NCBI GenBank assembly: GCA_037720595.1
Contig: JBBJLW010000001.1
Location: 159,213 to 223,212 of the forward strand
Source of the DNA: Gaiellasilicea sp037720595
GTDB lineage: Bacteria; Actinomycetota; Thermoleophilia; Gaiellales; Gaiellaceae
Reading direction: 5' to 3'
Length of the DNA stretch: 64,000 bases
Both the position numbers and the translations under genes were made by a program. The notes under the pieces were generated by a model, which was not told the DNA's origin, made no database searches, and saw only the letters and a program-made list of their open reading frames with translations. Shown here piece after piece: positions 54,049-62,282 of the stretch (positions are counted from its first letter, which is position 1; the number at the start of each line of letters is the position of its first letter).

Positions 54049-54801
54049 ATGCGTGTCGTCGTGTGCGTCAAGCAGGTGCTGCAGCTCGGGGACGAGGTCG
54101 AGTTCACCGCAGACGGGCTCGACGTCGACCCGGACTACCTCGACGCCGCGCTGAACGAGTGGGACAGCTTCGCCACCGAGGAGGCTCTCCAGCTGCGGGA
54201 GCGCCTCGGCGGCGAAGTGGTGCTCGTCACGTGCGGCGCGAAGGAATCCGAGCCGGCGCTGCGCCGTTGTCTCGCGATGGGCGCCGACCGGGCGATCCGC
54301 ATCGAGGGCGCCGGCGGGGACCCGTTCTCGGTCGCACGGGCGCTCGCCGAGGTCGTGCGGGCGGAGAGCCCGGACCTCGTCCTCTGCGGCGTCCAGTCAA
54401 GCGACGCGGTGCAGGCAGCGACCGGCACGGCGCTGGCCGAGCTGCTCGGCCTCCCGCGCACAGCGGTCGTCACGAGCGTCGACTACGACGAGGGCTCGCG
54501 GAAAGCCGTTGTCGACCGGGAGCTCGAGGGCGGGCTGAGGGACCGCGTCGAGGTCGACACGCCTGCCGTGCTGACGATCCAGACCGGCATCAACCAGCCC
54601 CGTTACGCCAACCTGCGCGCGATCAAGCAGGCGGAGCAGGTGGAGATCGACGTCCGCAGCACCGCCGGCGGCGGGACGCCCGCGTATCGCGTCCGCAGGA
54701 TGTTCCTGCCCGCGCGGGGAGGCGGCGCGGAGATGCTCGACGGCAGCCCCGCGGAGATAGCAGCGCGGATCGCGGCGATCGTGAAGGAGCGGCTGGCGTG
54801 A
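54049..54801 (+). CDS. etfB: Electron transfer flavoprotein beta subunit
   Basis: A 250-residue EtfB. The start MRVVVCVKQVLQLGDEVEF is typical; AMP-binding GADRAIRIEG and LVLCGVQSSDAVQAATGTAL follow. The docking (recognition) loop is QPRYANLRAIKQAEQ, with the conserved leucine. It forms a heterodimer with EtfA and takes electrons from the upstream trimethylamine dehydrogenase. It lies 14 bp after that gene and overlaps etfA by four bases (GTGA). Confidence 0.96.
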   Translation: MRVVVCVKQVLQLGDEVEFTADGLDVDPDYLDAALNEWDSFATEEALQLRERLGGEVVLVTCGAKESEPALRRCLAMGADRAIRIEGAGGDPFSVARALAEVVRAESPDLVLCGVQSSDAVQAATGTALAELLGLPRTAVVTSVDYDEGSRKAVVDRELEGGLRDRVEVDTPAVLTIQTGINQPRYANLRAIKQAEQVEIDVRSTAGGGTPAYRVRRMFLPARGGGAEMLDGSPAEIAARIAAIVKERLA

Positions 54802-55736
54802 GCGTTTTGGTGGTGGCCGAGCACATCCGCGGTCAGGTCCGCGACGTCACCCGCGAGCTGATCGCGGCGGGGCGTGAGCTCGGCCCCGTCACGGTCGCCG
54901 TGATCGCGCGCGATCCGTCCGCGCTCGTCGGCGCCGTCGACGTCGAGGGCGTCGAGGAGATCGTGACCGTCGAGGTGGCGGCGGCCGAGTTCGAGAACGA
55001 CGCCTATCAGGCTGCCGTGGAGGCGCTCGTCGCCTCCCGGCAGCCGCGCGTGACGCTGCTCGGATTCACCGTCAACAGCATGGGCTACGGCCCCGCAGTG
55101 GCGGCAAAGCTCGGCCTCGGCTTCGCGAGCGACGTCCACGGCGTCGTGCTCGAGGGCGACGCGGTGATCGCGACACGCTCGTTCTACGGCTCCAAGGTGA
55201 GCGCGGAGCTCGAGTTCCCGGGGGCAGAGGGGGTGCTGCTCCTGCTGCGACCGACGACGTGGGCCCCGGCAGAGGGGCCGGGGAGCGCTCGCGTGTCGAG
55301 CGTCGAGGTGCCGGCAGCGCCCTCGCGAGCCCGCCACCTCGAGCTCGTCGAGCCGGCCGGCTCTACCGATGTGGACATCACGCAGGCGGACTTCCTGCTC
55401 TCGATCGGCCGCGGCATCGGCGAGCAGGAGAACGTCGAGCGCTTCGCAGGCCTCGCCGGGAAGATGGGCGCGACGCTCACGGTCTCACGACCCCTCGTCG
55501 ACGCCGGCTGGGTGCCCGCCGCACGTCAGGTCGGCCAGTCGGGGAAGACAGTGAAGCCCTCGGTGTACCTCGCGTTCGGGATCTCGGGCGCCGTACAGCA
55601 CCTCGCGGGCATGAAGACGTCCGGGACGATCATCGCGGTCAACACCGACCCCGAGGCAGCCATCTTCAGCGTGGCGCACTACGGCGCGAGCGCCGACATG
55701 TTCGGAGTCGCCGAAGAGCTGGAGAAGCTCTTCTAG
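54798..55736 (+). CDS. etfA: Electron transfer flavoprotein alpha subunit
   Basis: A 312-residue EtfA binding FAD. The C-terminal FAD signature is KPSVYLAFGISGAVQHLAGM, then IAVNTDPEAAIFSVAHYGAS. VGQSGKTVKP precedes it. The GTG at 54798 overlaps the etfB stop. With EtfB it shuttles electrons from the flavoprotein dehydrogenase to the membrane oxidoreductase encoded 8 bp downstream. Confidence 0.96.
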   Translation: MSVLVVAEHIRGQVRDVTRELIAAGRELGPVTVAVIARDPSALVGAVDVEGVEEIVTVEVAAAEFENDAYQAAVEALVASRQPRVTLLGFTVNSMGYGPAVAAKLGLGFASDVHGVVLEGDAVIATRSFYGSKVSAELEFPGAEGVLLLLRPTTWAPAEGPGSARVSSVEVPAAPSRARHLELVEPAGSTDVDITQADFLLSIGRGIGEQENVERFAGLAGKMGATLTVSRPLVDAGWVPAARQVGQSGKTVKPSVYLAFGISGAVQHLAGMKTSGTIIAVNTDPEAAIFSVAHYGASADMFGVAEELEKLF

Positions 55737-55743
55737 GGGCCTA

Positions 55744-57867
55744 GTGCAGACGCGCGAGACGTTCGCGGGCCTGTCCGACTGGCAGGTCGGCCTCTGGTAC
55801 GCCCTGGTCGCCGTCTCGGTGGCGATCTTCGTCTGGGGCGCGCTCCGCCTCGTGCTCAAGTACCGGCGCGGCCGGGGCGCGTTCCCAACCGACAACCTCT
55901 TCCGGCGGGTCGCCCGCACGGCGTGGATCGTGCTCACGCACACCTGGATCAGGCGCCGCGACGGCGTCGCCGGGCTGGCGCATGCGCTGATCTTCTACGG
56001 CTTCGTCGTCCTCTTCATCGGCACGGCGATCCTCGCGTTCCAGGACGACTTCGCCAAGCCCGTGCTCGGCTGGGACTTCTGGCGAGGGCCGTTTTATCTC
56101 GGCTACTCGCTCTTCCTCGACGTCTTCGGCGCGGGCCTGATCGTCGGCCTGCTGATCATGGCGACGAAGCGCGCTCGCAACCCCGCCCGGCTCGACTACG
56201 GCCGCGTGGACGGCGTCAAGAGCCGCTACGAGCGCTGGCGCTACGCCGTCGGCGACTGGGCGTTCGTCGGCTCGCTGCTCTTCCTCGGCGTCACAGGGTT
56301 CCTGCTCGAGGCGCTGCGGATCGCGGAGACCGACCCCTCGTTCGAGCGGTGGGCGCCGTTCGGCTGGATCGCCGGACAGGGCCTGCAGGCGATCGGCGTC
56401 GACGGCGAGACCGCCGCGAGCGCGCACTTCGGCGGCTGGTGGGTGCACGGCGTCGCCGCGCTCGCCTTCGTGGCCGCGATCCCGTTCACGAAGGCGGTGC
56501 ACATGCTCGCCGGCCCGGCCAGCGTCGCGACCCGGAACGACGCCGCGAGGAACCGGCTCGTCGGGCTGCCGCCGAACCCGGCGCCGGAGGAGGTCGGGTA
56601 CGGCGTCGTCTCCGATCTCACGCCGGCGCATCTGCTCCAGCTCGACGCCTGCACGAAATGCGGCAAGTGCCACGTCGCCTGCCCCGCCGCCGCATCGGGC
56701 TACCCGCTCTCGCCTCGCGACCTCGTGCTCGACCTCCGTGAGCAGGCGGAGGGGACGTTCGGCGTCCGGGCCTCGCTCGGGGTCGAGCCGTTGTTCGCCT
56801 CGGATTCGAACCTGCTCGGCAACCCGATCAGGCCGGAGACGGTGTGGTCGTGCATGTCGTGCATGGCCTGCGTGGAGATCTGCCCGGTCGGGATCGAGCA
56901 CGTGCCAATCATCAACCACCTCCGGCGCCGACTCGTCGATCGGGGCGAGCTCGACCCGCAGCTCCAGTCGACGCTCGAGACGATCTACGAGACGGGCAAC
57001 TCCTTCGGCGAGCCGAAGCGCAAGCGCGCCCGGTGGACGAAGGCGCTCGAGTTCGACGTTAAGGACGCACGCAAGGAGCCGGTCGACCTGCTCTGGTTCG
57101 TCGGCGACTATGCGTCGCTCGACCCGCGCAACATCCGCGTCACGCAGACGCTCGCCCGCATCCTCCACCACGCAGGGATCGACTTCGGGATCCTCTACGA
57201 GGCCGAGCGCAACGCCGGCAACGACGTGCGGCGCTGCGGCGAAGAAGGGCTCTTCACCGATCTCGCCGCGAGCAACATCGAGGCGATCTCGTCGTGCCGG
57301 TTCGAACGCATCCTCACGACCGACCCGCACTCGTTCAACACGCTGAAGAACGAGTACCCGGCCCTCGGGGGCACCTGGGACGTGGTCCATCACTCGCAGT
57401 TCCTGCTCGAGCTGATCGAGTCGGGTGCGCTCACCCCTGGGAAGGAGCTCGGCTACCGCGTCACCTACCACGACCCCTGCACGCTCGGGCGCTACAACGG
57501 CGTCTACGACGAGCCACGCCGCCTGCTCGCCGCGACCGGCTGCGAGCTCGTCGAGATGCAGCGCATCCGCGACAACACCTTCTGCTGCGGCGCCGGGGGC
57601 GGCAGGATCTGGATGTCCGAGCTGAAGCAGGTCGACGTGCCGCGGCCGTCCGAGTCGCGCATCCACGAGGCGACCGCCCTCGGGCAGATCGACTACTTCG
57701 TCGTCTGCTGCCCCAAGGACGTGACGATGTACGAGGACGCGATCAAGACGTCCGGGCACGAGGGCGAGATCGAGCTCCGCGAGCTCACAGAGCTCGTGCT
57801 CGAGGCACTCGAGCCGCAACCCGCCGGCGTTTCCGTCGTGCAAGTCGAGCTAGAGGAGAAGGCATGA
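55744..57867 (+). CDS. EMO-like membrane Fe-S ETF:quinone oxidoreductase
   Basis: A 707-residue membrane protein. The first ~280 residues have about five transmembrane segments like NarI cytochrome b. Next come two 4Fe-4S motifs, CTKCGKCHVACP (near 303) and CMSCMACVEICPVGI (near 369), and two CCG-type half-domains (HDPCTLGRYNGVYDEPR near 575; FCCGAGGGRIW near 613, plus CCPKD). This is the build of ETF:menaquinone oxidoreductases (EMO) and HdrD/GlpC relatives. Directly after etfBA, it would move electrons from reduced ETF through heme and clusters to menaquinone. The GTG start is 8 bp after etfA; it overlaps the GcvT-like gene (ATGA). Confidence 0.9.
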   Translation: MQTRETFAGLSDWQVGLWYALVAVSVAIFVWGALRLVLKYRRGRGAFPTDNLFRRVARTAWIVLTHTWIRRRDGVAGLAHALIFYGFVVLFIGTAILAFQDDFAKPVLGWDFWRGPFYLGYSLFLDVFGAGLIVGLLIMATKRARNPARLDYGRVDGVKSRYERWRYAVGDWAFVGSLLFLGVTGFLLEALRIAETDPSFERWAPFGWIAGQGLQAIGVDGETAASAHFGGWWVHGVAALAFVAAIPFTKAVHMLAGPASVATRNDAARNRLVGLPPNPAPEEVGYGVVSDLTPAHLLQLDACTKCGKCHVACPAAASGYPLSPRDLVLDLREQAEGTFGVRASLGVEPLFASDSNLLGNPIRPETVWSCMSCMACVEICPVGIEHVPIINHLRRRLVDRGELDPQLQSTLETIYETGNSFGEPKRKRARWTKALEFDVKDARKEPVDLLWFVGDYASLDPRNIRVTQTLARILHHAGIDFGILYEAERNAGNDVRRCGEEGLFTDLAASNIEAISSCRFERILTTDPHSFNTLKNEYPALGGTWDVVHHSQFLLELIESGALTPGKELGYRVTYHDPCTLGRYNGVYDEPRRLLAATGCELVEMQRIRDNTFCCGAGGGRIWMSELKQVDVPRPSESRIHEATALGQIDYFVVCCPKDVTMYEDAIKTSGHEGEIELRELTELVLEALEPQPAGVSVVQVELEEKA

Positions 57868-58973
57868 GCAAGGAGACGCCGTTCTACCCTCGCCTGCAGG
57901 CGATGACCGACGAGTGGATGGACCTGTTCGGCTACTGGGCCCCGTCGGTGGTCACGGACACGCTCGAGGAGTACCGCGCCTGCCGTGAGGCCGCCGCTTT
58001 GATGGACTTCACGATGCTGCGCAAGGTCGATATCGACGGGCCCGGGGCGCAGGAGTTCGTCAACACGATCGTCACCCGGGACGTCTCGAAGCTCGAGGTA
58101 GGCCAGATCGGCTACGGGGCGCTCTGCGACGAGAACGGCAAGATGGTGGACGACTGCACGGTGACGGTGCGCTCGGCAGACCGCATCCGCTTCTGCGGCG
58201 CCAACGATCGCGACGCCGAGATCTTCTCCGCCAAGGCGCCGGCGGGGATCGTCGTGCGCGAGTTCACGGACGCGATGCCCCACCTCTGCCTGCAGGGGCC
58301 GCAGAGCCGCGCCATGCTCCAGCCGCTCGCGAACGGAGACCTCGGGAACGCGGCGTTCCCCTACTACACCTTCCGCGAGGACATCGAGATCGCCGGCGTC
58401 CCGGTCTTCATGACCCGGCTCGGCTACACGGCCGAGCTCGGCTACGAGCTCTGGGTCGAGCGCGCGCGTGCTCTCGAGCTCTGGGACGCTCTCGTCGAGG
58501 TACTCGCACCGCAGGGGATGAAGGTGATCGGCATGGTCGCGCTCGACCTGTTCCGGATCGAGGGCGGGTTCATCATCGGCGGGGTCGAGTACGACCCGAC
58601 CGTCTCGCCGTACGAATGCGGGCTCGGCTGGTCGGTCGCCCTCGACAAGGGGGATTTCCAGGGGCGAGAGGGCCTCGCGCGCGACCGTGACGCGACGGAG
58701 CTTCGGCTCGGGAGCGTCGTGCTGGACTCCGGCGGCGATGCAGCGAGCGGCGCGCCTCTCCTCGTCGACGACGCCGAGATCGGCCTCGTCACCCAGGCCG
58801 TCGAGTCGCCGTTCCTCGGGGGGAAGACCCTCGGCCTCGCGAAGATCCGCCAGGATCTGCGGGTGCCCGGGACAAAGGTGACCGCCCGCGTCGGCGGCGA
58901 GAACGTCGCCGGCGAGGTCGTCGAGCACCCTGTGTACGAGAAAGAGCGCCGACGGGCGAAGGAGACCCCCTGA
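57864..58973 (+). CDS. GcvT-like tetrahydrofolate transferase 1
   Basis: A 369-residue folate-dependent aminomethyltransferase-fold protein (T-protein/DmdA superfamily). It has ALMDFTMLRKVDIDGPGA, the Asp-bearing GKMVDDCTV, LCLQGPQSRAML and TRLGYTAELGYELWVE. The C-terminal barrel contains GLAKIRQDLRVPGTKVTA. The ATG overlaps the EMO gene and has GAGGAGAAGG ahead. It may pass formaldehyde-level methylene or a methyl from demethylation to tetrahydrofolate, as the C-terminal domains of dimethylglycine and sarcosine oxidases do; that is inference from context. Confidence 0.85.
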   Translation: MSKETPFYPRLQAMTDEWMDLFGYWAPSVVTDTLEEYRACREAAALMDFTMLRKVDIDGPGAQEFVNTIVTRDVSKLEVGQIGYGALCDENGKMVDDCTVTVRSADRIRFCGANDRDAEIFSAKAPAGIVVREFTDAMPHLCLQGPQSRAMLQPLANGDLGNAAFPYYTFREDIEIAGVPVFMTRLGYTAELGYELWVERARALELWDALVEVLAPQGMKVIGMVALDLFRIEGGFIIGGVEYDPTVSPYECGLGWSVALDKGDFQGREGLARDRDATELRLGSVVLDSGGDAASGAPLLVDDAEIGLVTQAVESPFLGGKTLGLAKIRQDLRVPGTKVTARVGGENVAGEVVEHPVYEKERRRAKETP

Positions 58974-58998
58974 GCCGCCCTGTGTCAACCTCCGACGC

Positions 58999-59292
58999 GT
59001 GAGCTACCGGATCTACTGGCGGCGGAACGACGGCGTCGGCGGGCACGTCTGGCTGAGCACAGCCGACATGCGCGCGCTCACGGGCGAGATGGTCTTGCAG
59101 GGCATGCCGTGGCCGGACGGCCGTCTGCCTGCCGCCGGCGAGGAGGGCCTCGTCGAGTCCGACGAGGTCGAGCAGGTGCTCGCCGCGGCACGCGAGACGC
59201 CCCTGACGCTGGCTGACGGGCAGCTCTGGGTCGACTGGCTCACGTTTCTCGAGGGCGCGATGCAGAACGGCGGCCTCCTGATCCGCGCCTGA
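58999..59292 (+). CDS. Hypothetical protein in methylamine cluster
   Basis: A 97-residue acidic protein from a GTG start, with an N-terminal SYRIYWRRNDGVGGHVWLST strand pair and a C-terminal LADGQLWVDWLTFLEGAMQN. I recognise no family. It follows the GcvT-like gene by 25 bp and is probably on the same transcript, making it a candidate accessory subunit. It ends 5 bp before the convergent hicA relic. Confidence 0.6.
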   Translation: MSYRIYWRRNDGVGGHVWLSTADMRALTGEMVLQGMPWPDGRLPAAGEEGLVESDEVEQVLAAARETPLTLADGQLWVDWLTFLEGAMQNGGLLIRA

Positions 59293-59297
59293 CCGGC

Positions 59298-59491
59298 TCA
59301 GCGAGGCGGGGGCGGGACCCCGAGCTGCCGGCAGATCGCCCGTGCAGTCCCCAGCGGGACCTCGCGATGGCGGGGAACCGTACGGGACGTTCAGCGCTGG
59401 GGCTGCGCCAGACGTCATGCCGGGAGCCGTGGCGGATGCTCTCGCAGCCGTTGGCACTGAGATGTTGCTCGAGTTCGCCGAGCGCGGTCAC
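59298..59491 (-). pseudogene. hicA: HicA-type toxin, frameshifted
   Basis: A HicA mRNA interferase gene with a one-base deletion. The first frame reads TALGELEQHLSANGCESIRH then GSRHDVWRSPSAERPV. The remainder, VPRHREVPLGTARAICRQLG and PPPPR, is recovered only after adding one base near 59377-59385. The GSRHDVW His is the catalytic-type residue. The 65-residue size is normal. The predicted truncated product would lack the C-terminal helix. Confidence 0.75.
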
Positions 59492-59537
59492 CCGTCGGAG
59501 TATCCCGAGTCGGCTGGCGGCGCAGTACGATCTGGCC

Positions 59538-59756
59538 ATGGAGCTCCACGTCGTTTTCGAGCCGGATGAGGCAGGGTGGGTGCGCGCCACGATCGAGGAG
59601 CTGCCCGGAGTCATTACCTGCGCTCCCACACGCGACGAGGCGCGCGCCCTGATCCGTGACGCGCTCGATGAGTGGCTCGCGGCGCTTACCAGTACCGAAC
59701 GCGCGACGATCGGTTCCGAGGCGACGCGCGAGACGCTCACGCTGAACGTCGCGTAG
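59538..59756 (+). CDS. hicB: HicB-like antitoxin
   Basis: A 72-residue HicB-family partial RNase-H-fold protein: ELHVVFEPDEAGWVRATIEE, PGVITCAPTRDEARALIRDA and LDEWLAAL. It lacks an added DNA-binding C-terminus, so it is the short type. Unusually it is divergent from its presumed toxin relic, with 46 bp between starts, instead of in the same operon. The toxin is broken, so the antitoxin may be redundant. Confidence 0.8.
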   Translation: MELHVVFEPDEAGWVRATIEELPGVITCAPTRDEARALIRDALDEWLAALTSTERATIGSEATRETLTLNVA

Positions 59757-59848
59757 GACGCCGGTCGCGGTTCCATTGCCGTACCAGTCGGCGGTACACG
59801 TTGACGCCGTCATGAGATAGAAGGACGCCACCAACCGGAGGAGGATCG

Positions 59849-60952
59849 ATGGCAGCGACGGAGACCGTCCGCACGGCGTTCGACCGCGTTCAGCGCGACC
59901 TTGGCTGCGAGTTCATGGAATGGGAGGGCTGGTGCTGGCCGAGCCACTTCGGCGACCCCGCCGCCGAGCACCGCGCGGTGCGCGAGGCCGTGGGCATCTG
60001 GGATGAGTCGCCGCTGCGCAAGTGGGACTTCCGGGGGGCGGACGCGCTCGCCGCGGCCGATCGCATCTTCACGAACGACATGCTGGGGCTCGAGGTCGGG
60101 CAGGTGCGCTATGCGCCGTTCTGCGACGAGCGCGGCAGGATGGTCGGCGACGGAACCGTCCTCAAGCTCGCGGACGACCACGCCTGGGTCGTAACCGCGC
60201 TCGACTCCGACCTCGATCATTTTCGCGAGGTCGTGCGCGGCCTCGACGTCACGATCGAGGAAGTGACCGAGCAGCTTCCGCACGTACAGCTGCAGGGCCC
60301 CGGCTCCCGCGACCTGCTCACGGGATTGTGCGACCGTGACCCGAGTGCGCTGCGCTATTTCCGCTTCTGGCCCGATCCGGTGCAGGTCGGCGGAGTCCCG
60401 TGCCACGTGTCGCGCACCGGCTACTCCGGCGAGCAGGGCTATGAGATCTTCTGCCGGCCGGAGCACGCCAGGGAGCTCTGGTCGGCCCTGACCGGCGCGG
60501 GCGCGGTCCCGTACGGGCTCTCCGCCGTCGAGACGCTCCGCATCGAGTCGGGGCTGATCTTCATCGGCTACGACTACTTCCAGCACGAGACCGACCCCTT
60601 CGACATGTCGCTCGACAAGGTCATCCGCCTCGACACGGGCGACTTCCACGGCAAGCGCGCGCTGACGGAGACCGCGCAGAGCCCGCCCCGCCGGCTTGGC
60701 TCGCTCGTCCTCGACGGCCCGGACGTGCCGGAGTACGGGGCTGAAGTGACGAAGGACGGCGAGCCGGCGGGGACGCTGACGAGTCCCTGCGAGAGCCCGA
60801 CGCTCGGACAGGTGATCGGCCTGACCGTGCTCGAGAGCCGCTACGCGACGATCGGGGAGCGGGTCGACGTCGCCCTCGGTGCCGGGACGGTCGCGGCGAC
60901 GGTGGCCCCGCTGCCGGTCTACGACCCGGAGAAGACGCGGCCCCGCGCGTAG
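59849..60952 (+). CDS. GcvT-like tetrahydrofolate transferase 2
   Basis: A 367-residue second GcvT-superfamily protein: AVGIWDESPLRKWDFRGADA, GRMVGDGTVLKLADD, VQLQGPGSRDLLTGL and SRTGYSGEQGYEIFC. In the motif GKMVDDCTV of copy 1, the first Asp is Gly here (MVGDGTV). It also has a long insert YDYFQHETDPFDMSLDK. RBS GGAGGAGG is strong. The two GcvT-like proteins probably have different acceptor/donor roles in one-carbon transfer. It ends 5 bp from the convergent PhyH gene. Confidence 0.83.
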   Translation: MAATETVRTAFDRVQRDLGCEFMEWEGWCWPSHFGDPAAEHRAVREAVGIWDESPLRKWDFRGADALAAADRIFTNDMLGLEVGQVRYAPFCDERGRMVGDGTVLKLADDHAWVVTALDSDLDHFREVVRGLDVTIEEVTEQLPHVQLQGPGSRDLLTGLCDRDPSALRYFRFWPDPVQVGGVPCHVSRTGYSGEQGYEIFCRPEHARELWSALTGAGAVPYGLSAVETLRIESGLIFIGYDYFQHETDPFDMSLDKVIRLDTGDFHGKRALTETAQSPPRRLGSLVLDGPDVPEYGAEVTKDGEPAGTLTSPCESPTLGQVIGLTVLESRYATIGERVDVALGAGTVAATVAPLPVYDPEKTRPRA

Positions 60953-60957
60953 AGCCT

Positions 60958-61824
60958 TTACTCGATCGCCGGTAACTCCGTGAGCCACGGTGTCCGGTAG
61001 CCGCTCTCGTCCCAGAGGACGGGGAAGAACGACTCGTCGAGGGAGAGGTCGCCGCGCTTCCGGTAGCGCGAGTAGATCAGGTCGACATGGCGCTCGTGGA
61101 AGCGCGCCTCGACGGGGAGCATGTGCGTCACGAGCGCCATCCGTGCGACCGTTGCGCTCGTGTTCGGAGCCGAACCGTGCCAGGTGAGGCCGTGGTGGAA
61201 CGAGCCGCCACCCGGCTTCACGACGACCGGCACGACGTCGAGCTGCGTACCCTCCGGAGCGGCGTTCCGCGCGGGCGCGAGCCAGTCGTCCGGGGCGTGG
61301 AACTGCGACCGCTCCGGCGGCGATCTCGGCCACAGGTGGGAGCCGCGCACATACTCGATCGGGCCCGCGTCGGCGGTCGTCTCGTGCAGCGAGACCCAGC
61401 AGGTCAGCATCTCGGCCGGCACGAGGTAGTCCGCGTAGGAGGAGTCCTGGTGGAACCCGATCGCCTTCGTCCCCGGTGGCTTCCACAGGACGTTGTCCTG
61501 CAGGATCCGCGTGCCCCGGTAGCCCGCAAGCTGGGCGCCCAGCCGGCCGGTTCGCGCGCTGAGCACCTGCGCGGCGATCACCGGATCGGCGCGCCAGCCG
61601 TTGCAGATCTGCCGGGTCCGGTCTTCCGGGTCGCGGCCCGGCACCCAGTTCACCTCGTCGGGCTTGATCCCCGTCTCGTACTCGCCCTGGAACAGTCGCT
61701 CGTAGCGGGACCGCAACAGCTCGAGCGCGCCGTCCGAGACGAGGCCCTCGTCGACGATGAGGAAGCCGTCACGGTCGAAGGCGTCGACCTGAGCGGCGGT
61801 GAAGGACTCGACGAGCGCGCTCAT
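60958..61824 (-). CDS. Phytanoyl-CoA dioxygenase-family enzyme
   Basis: A 288-residue Fe(II)/2-oxoglutarate-dependent oxygenase of the PhyH family. Iron ligands are in GFHQDSSYADY (HxD) and the distal His of FHHGLTWHGSAPN, and 2OG-binding Arg is likely in NTSATVARMALV. ETTADAGPIEYVRGSHLWP precedes the distal motif. The ATG at 61824 is chosen over Arg-rich upstream codons. It lies 17 bp downstream of the 146-residue gene on the same strand. In this context it might hydroxylate an N-methylated or related substrate, but the substrate is unknown. Confidence 0.85.
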   Translation of the reverse strand: MSALVESFTAAQVDAFDRDGFLIVDEGLVSDGALELLRSRYERLFQGEYETGIKPDEVNWVPGRDPEDRTRQICNGWRADPVIAAQVLSARTGRLGAQLAGYRGTRILQDNVLWKPPGTKAIGFHQDSSYADYLVPAEMLTCWVSLHETTADAGPIEYVRGSHLWPRSPPERSQFHAPDDWLAPARNAAPEGTQLDVVPVVVKPGGGSFHHGLTWHGSAPNTSATVARMALVTHMLPVEARFHERHVDLIYSRYRKRGDLSLDESFFPVLWDESGYRTPWLTELPAIE

Positions 61825-61841
61825 GCGTTGCGGGCGGCGAG

Positions 61842-62282
61842 CTAGTGCGCCGGTGGCTCCCAGCCCTCGAGCACGGGGGGCTTCCAGTCGGTGCCGACGG
61901 TCTTCGAGTCCGCCACCCACGGCCCGAGCTCGGGCTGGGGAAACTTGCAGTGCTTCTCCTTCAACTGGATCCCGTAGGAGTTGCCCGACTGCAGGTGCGT
62001 GATCAGCACCTTCCGGGCGAGCTCGTGCTCCCGCCCGGCTGGAATCGGGAAGTAGATCTTGATGAACGAGTTCGAGTAGCGGTCGAACACCGCCGGCGTG
62101 CCGTCCTCCTGGAGCAGCTCGATGTCCTCGAGCCAGTTGATGTCGTCGCCCGGCGTCGCCGCGTCGAGGTCGACGTCCTCGACGAGAGCCATGTCCTCCT
62201 GGTAGGGGAAGCGCTTCCCCGCCAGGAACTCGGCGTCGATGCCGGTGATCTTCTCCGGCTCGGAGTAGGCCCGCTCACTCAC
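61842..62282 (-). CDS. Unknown protein coupled to MgsC-like gene
   Basis: A 146-residue protein from a GTG start, overlapping the end of the glutamate-synthase-like gene by eight bases. It is acidic at the start (KITGIDAEFLAGKRFPYQED; DINWLEDIELLQEDGTPAVF). The C-terminal half is basic (REHELARKVLITHLQSGNSY; GIQLKEKHCKFPQPELG). One cysteine. No family is recognised; no signal or membrane segment. Tight coupling suggests a subunit or partner of the N-methylglutamate synthase. Confidence 0.7.
   Translation of the reverse strand: MSERAYSEPEKITGIDAEFLAGKRFPYQEDMALVEDVDLDAATPGDDINWLEDIELLQEDGTPAVFDRYSNSFIKIYFPIPAGREHELARKVLITHLQSGNSYGIQLKEKHCKFPQPELGPWVADSKTVGTDWKPPVLEGWEPPAH

Noticed and set aside
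55741..57843. 700-codon minus-strand open frame antisense to the EMO-like gene
   Set aside because: Mirror of a strongly conserved Fe-S protein; composition Arg/Glu/Val-rich and no motif.
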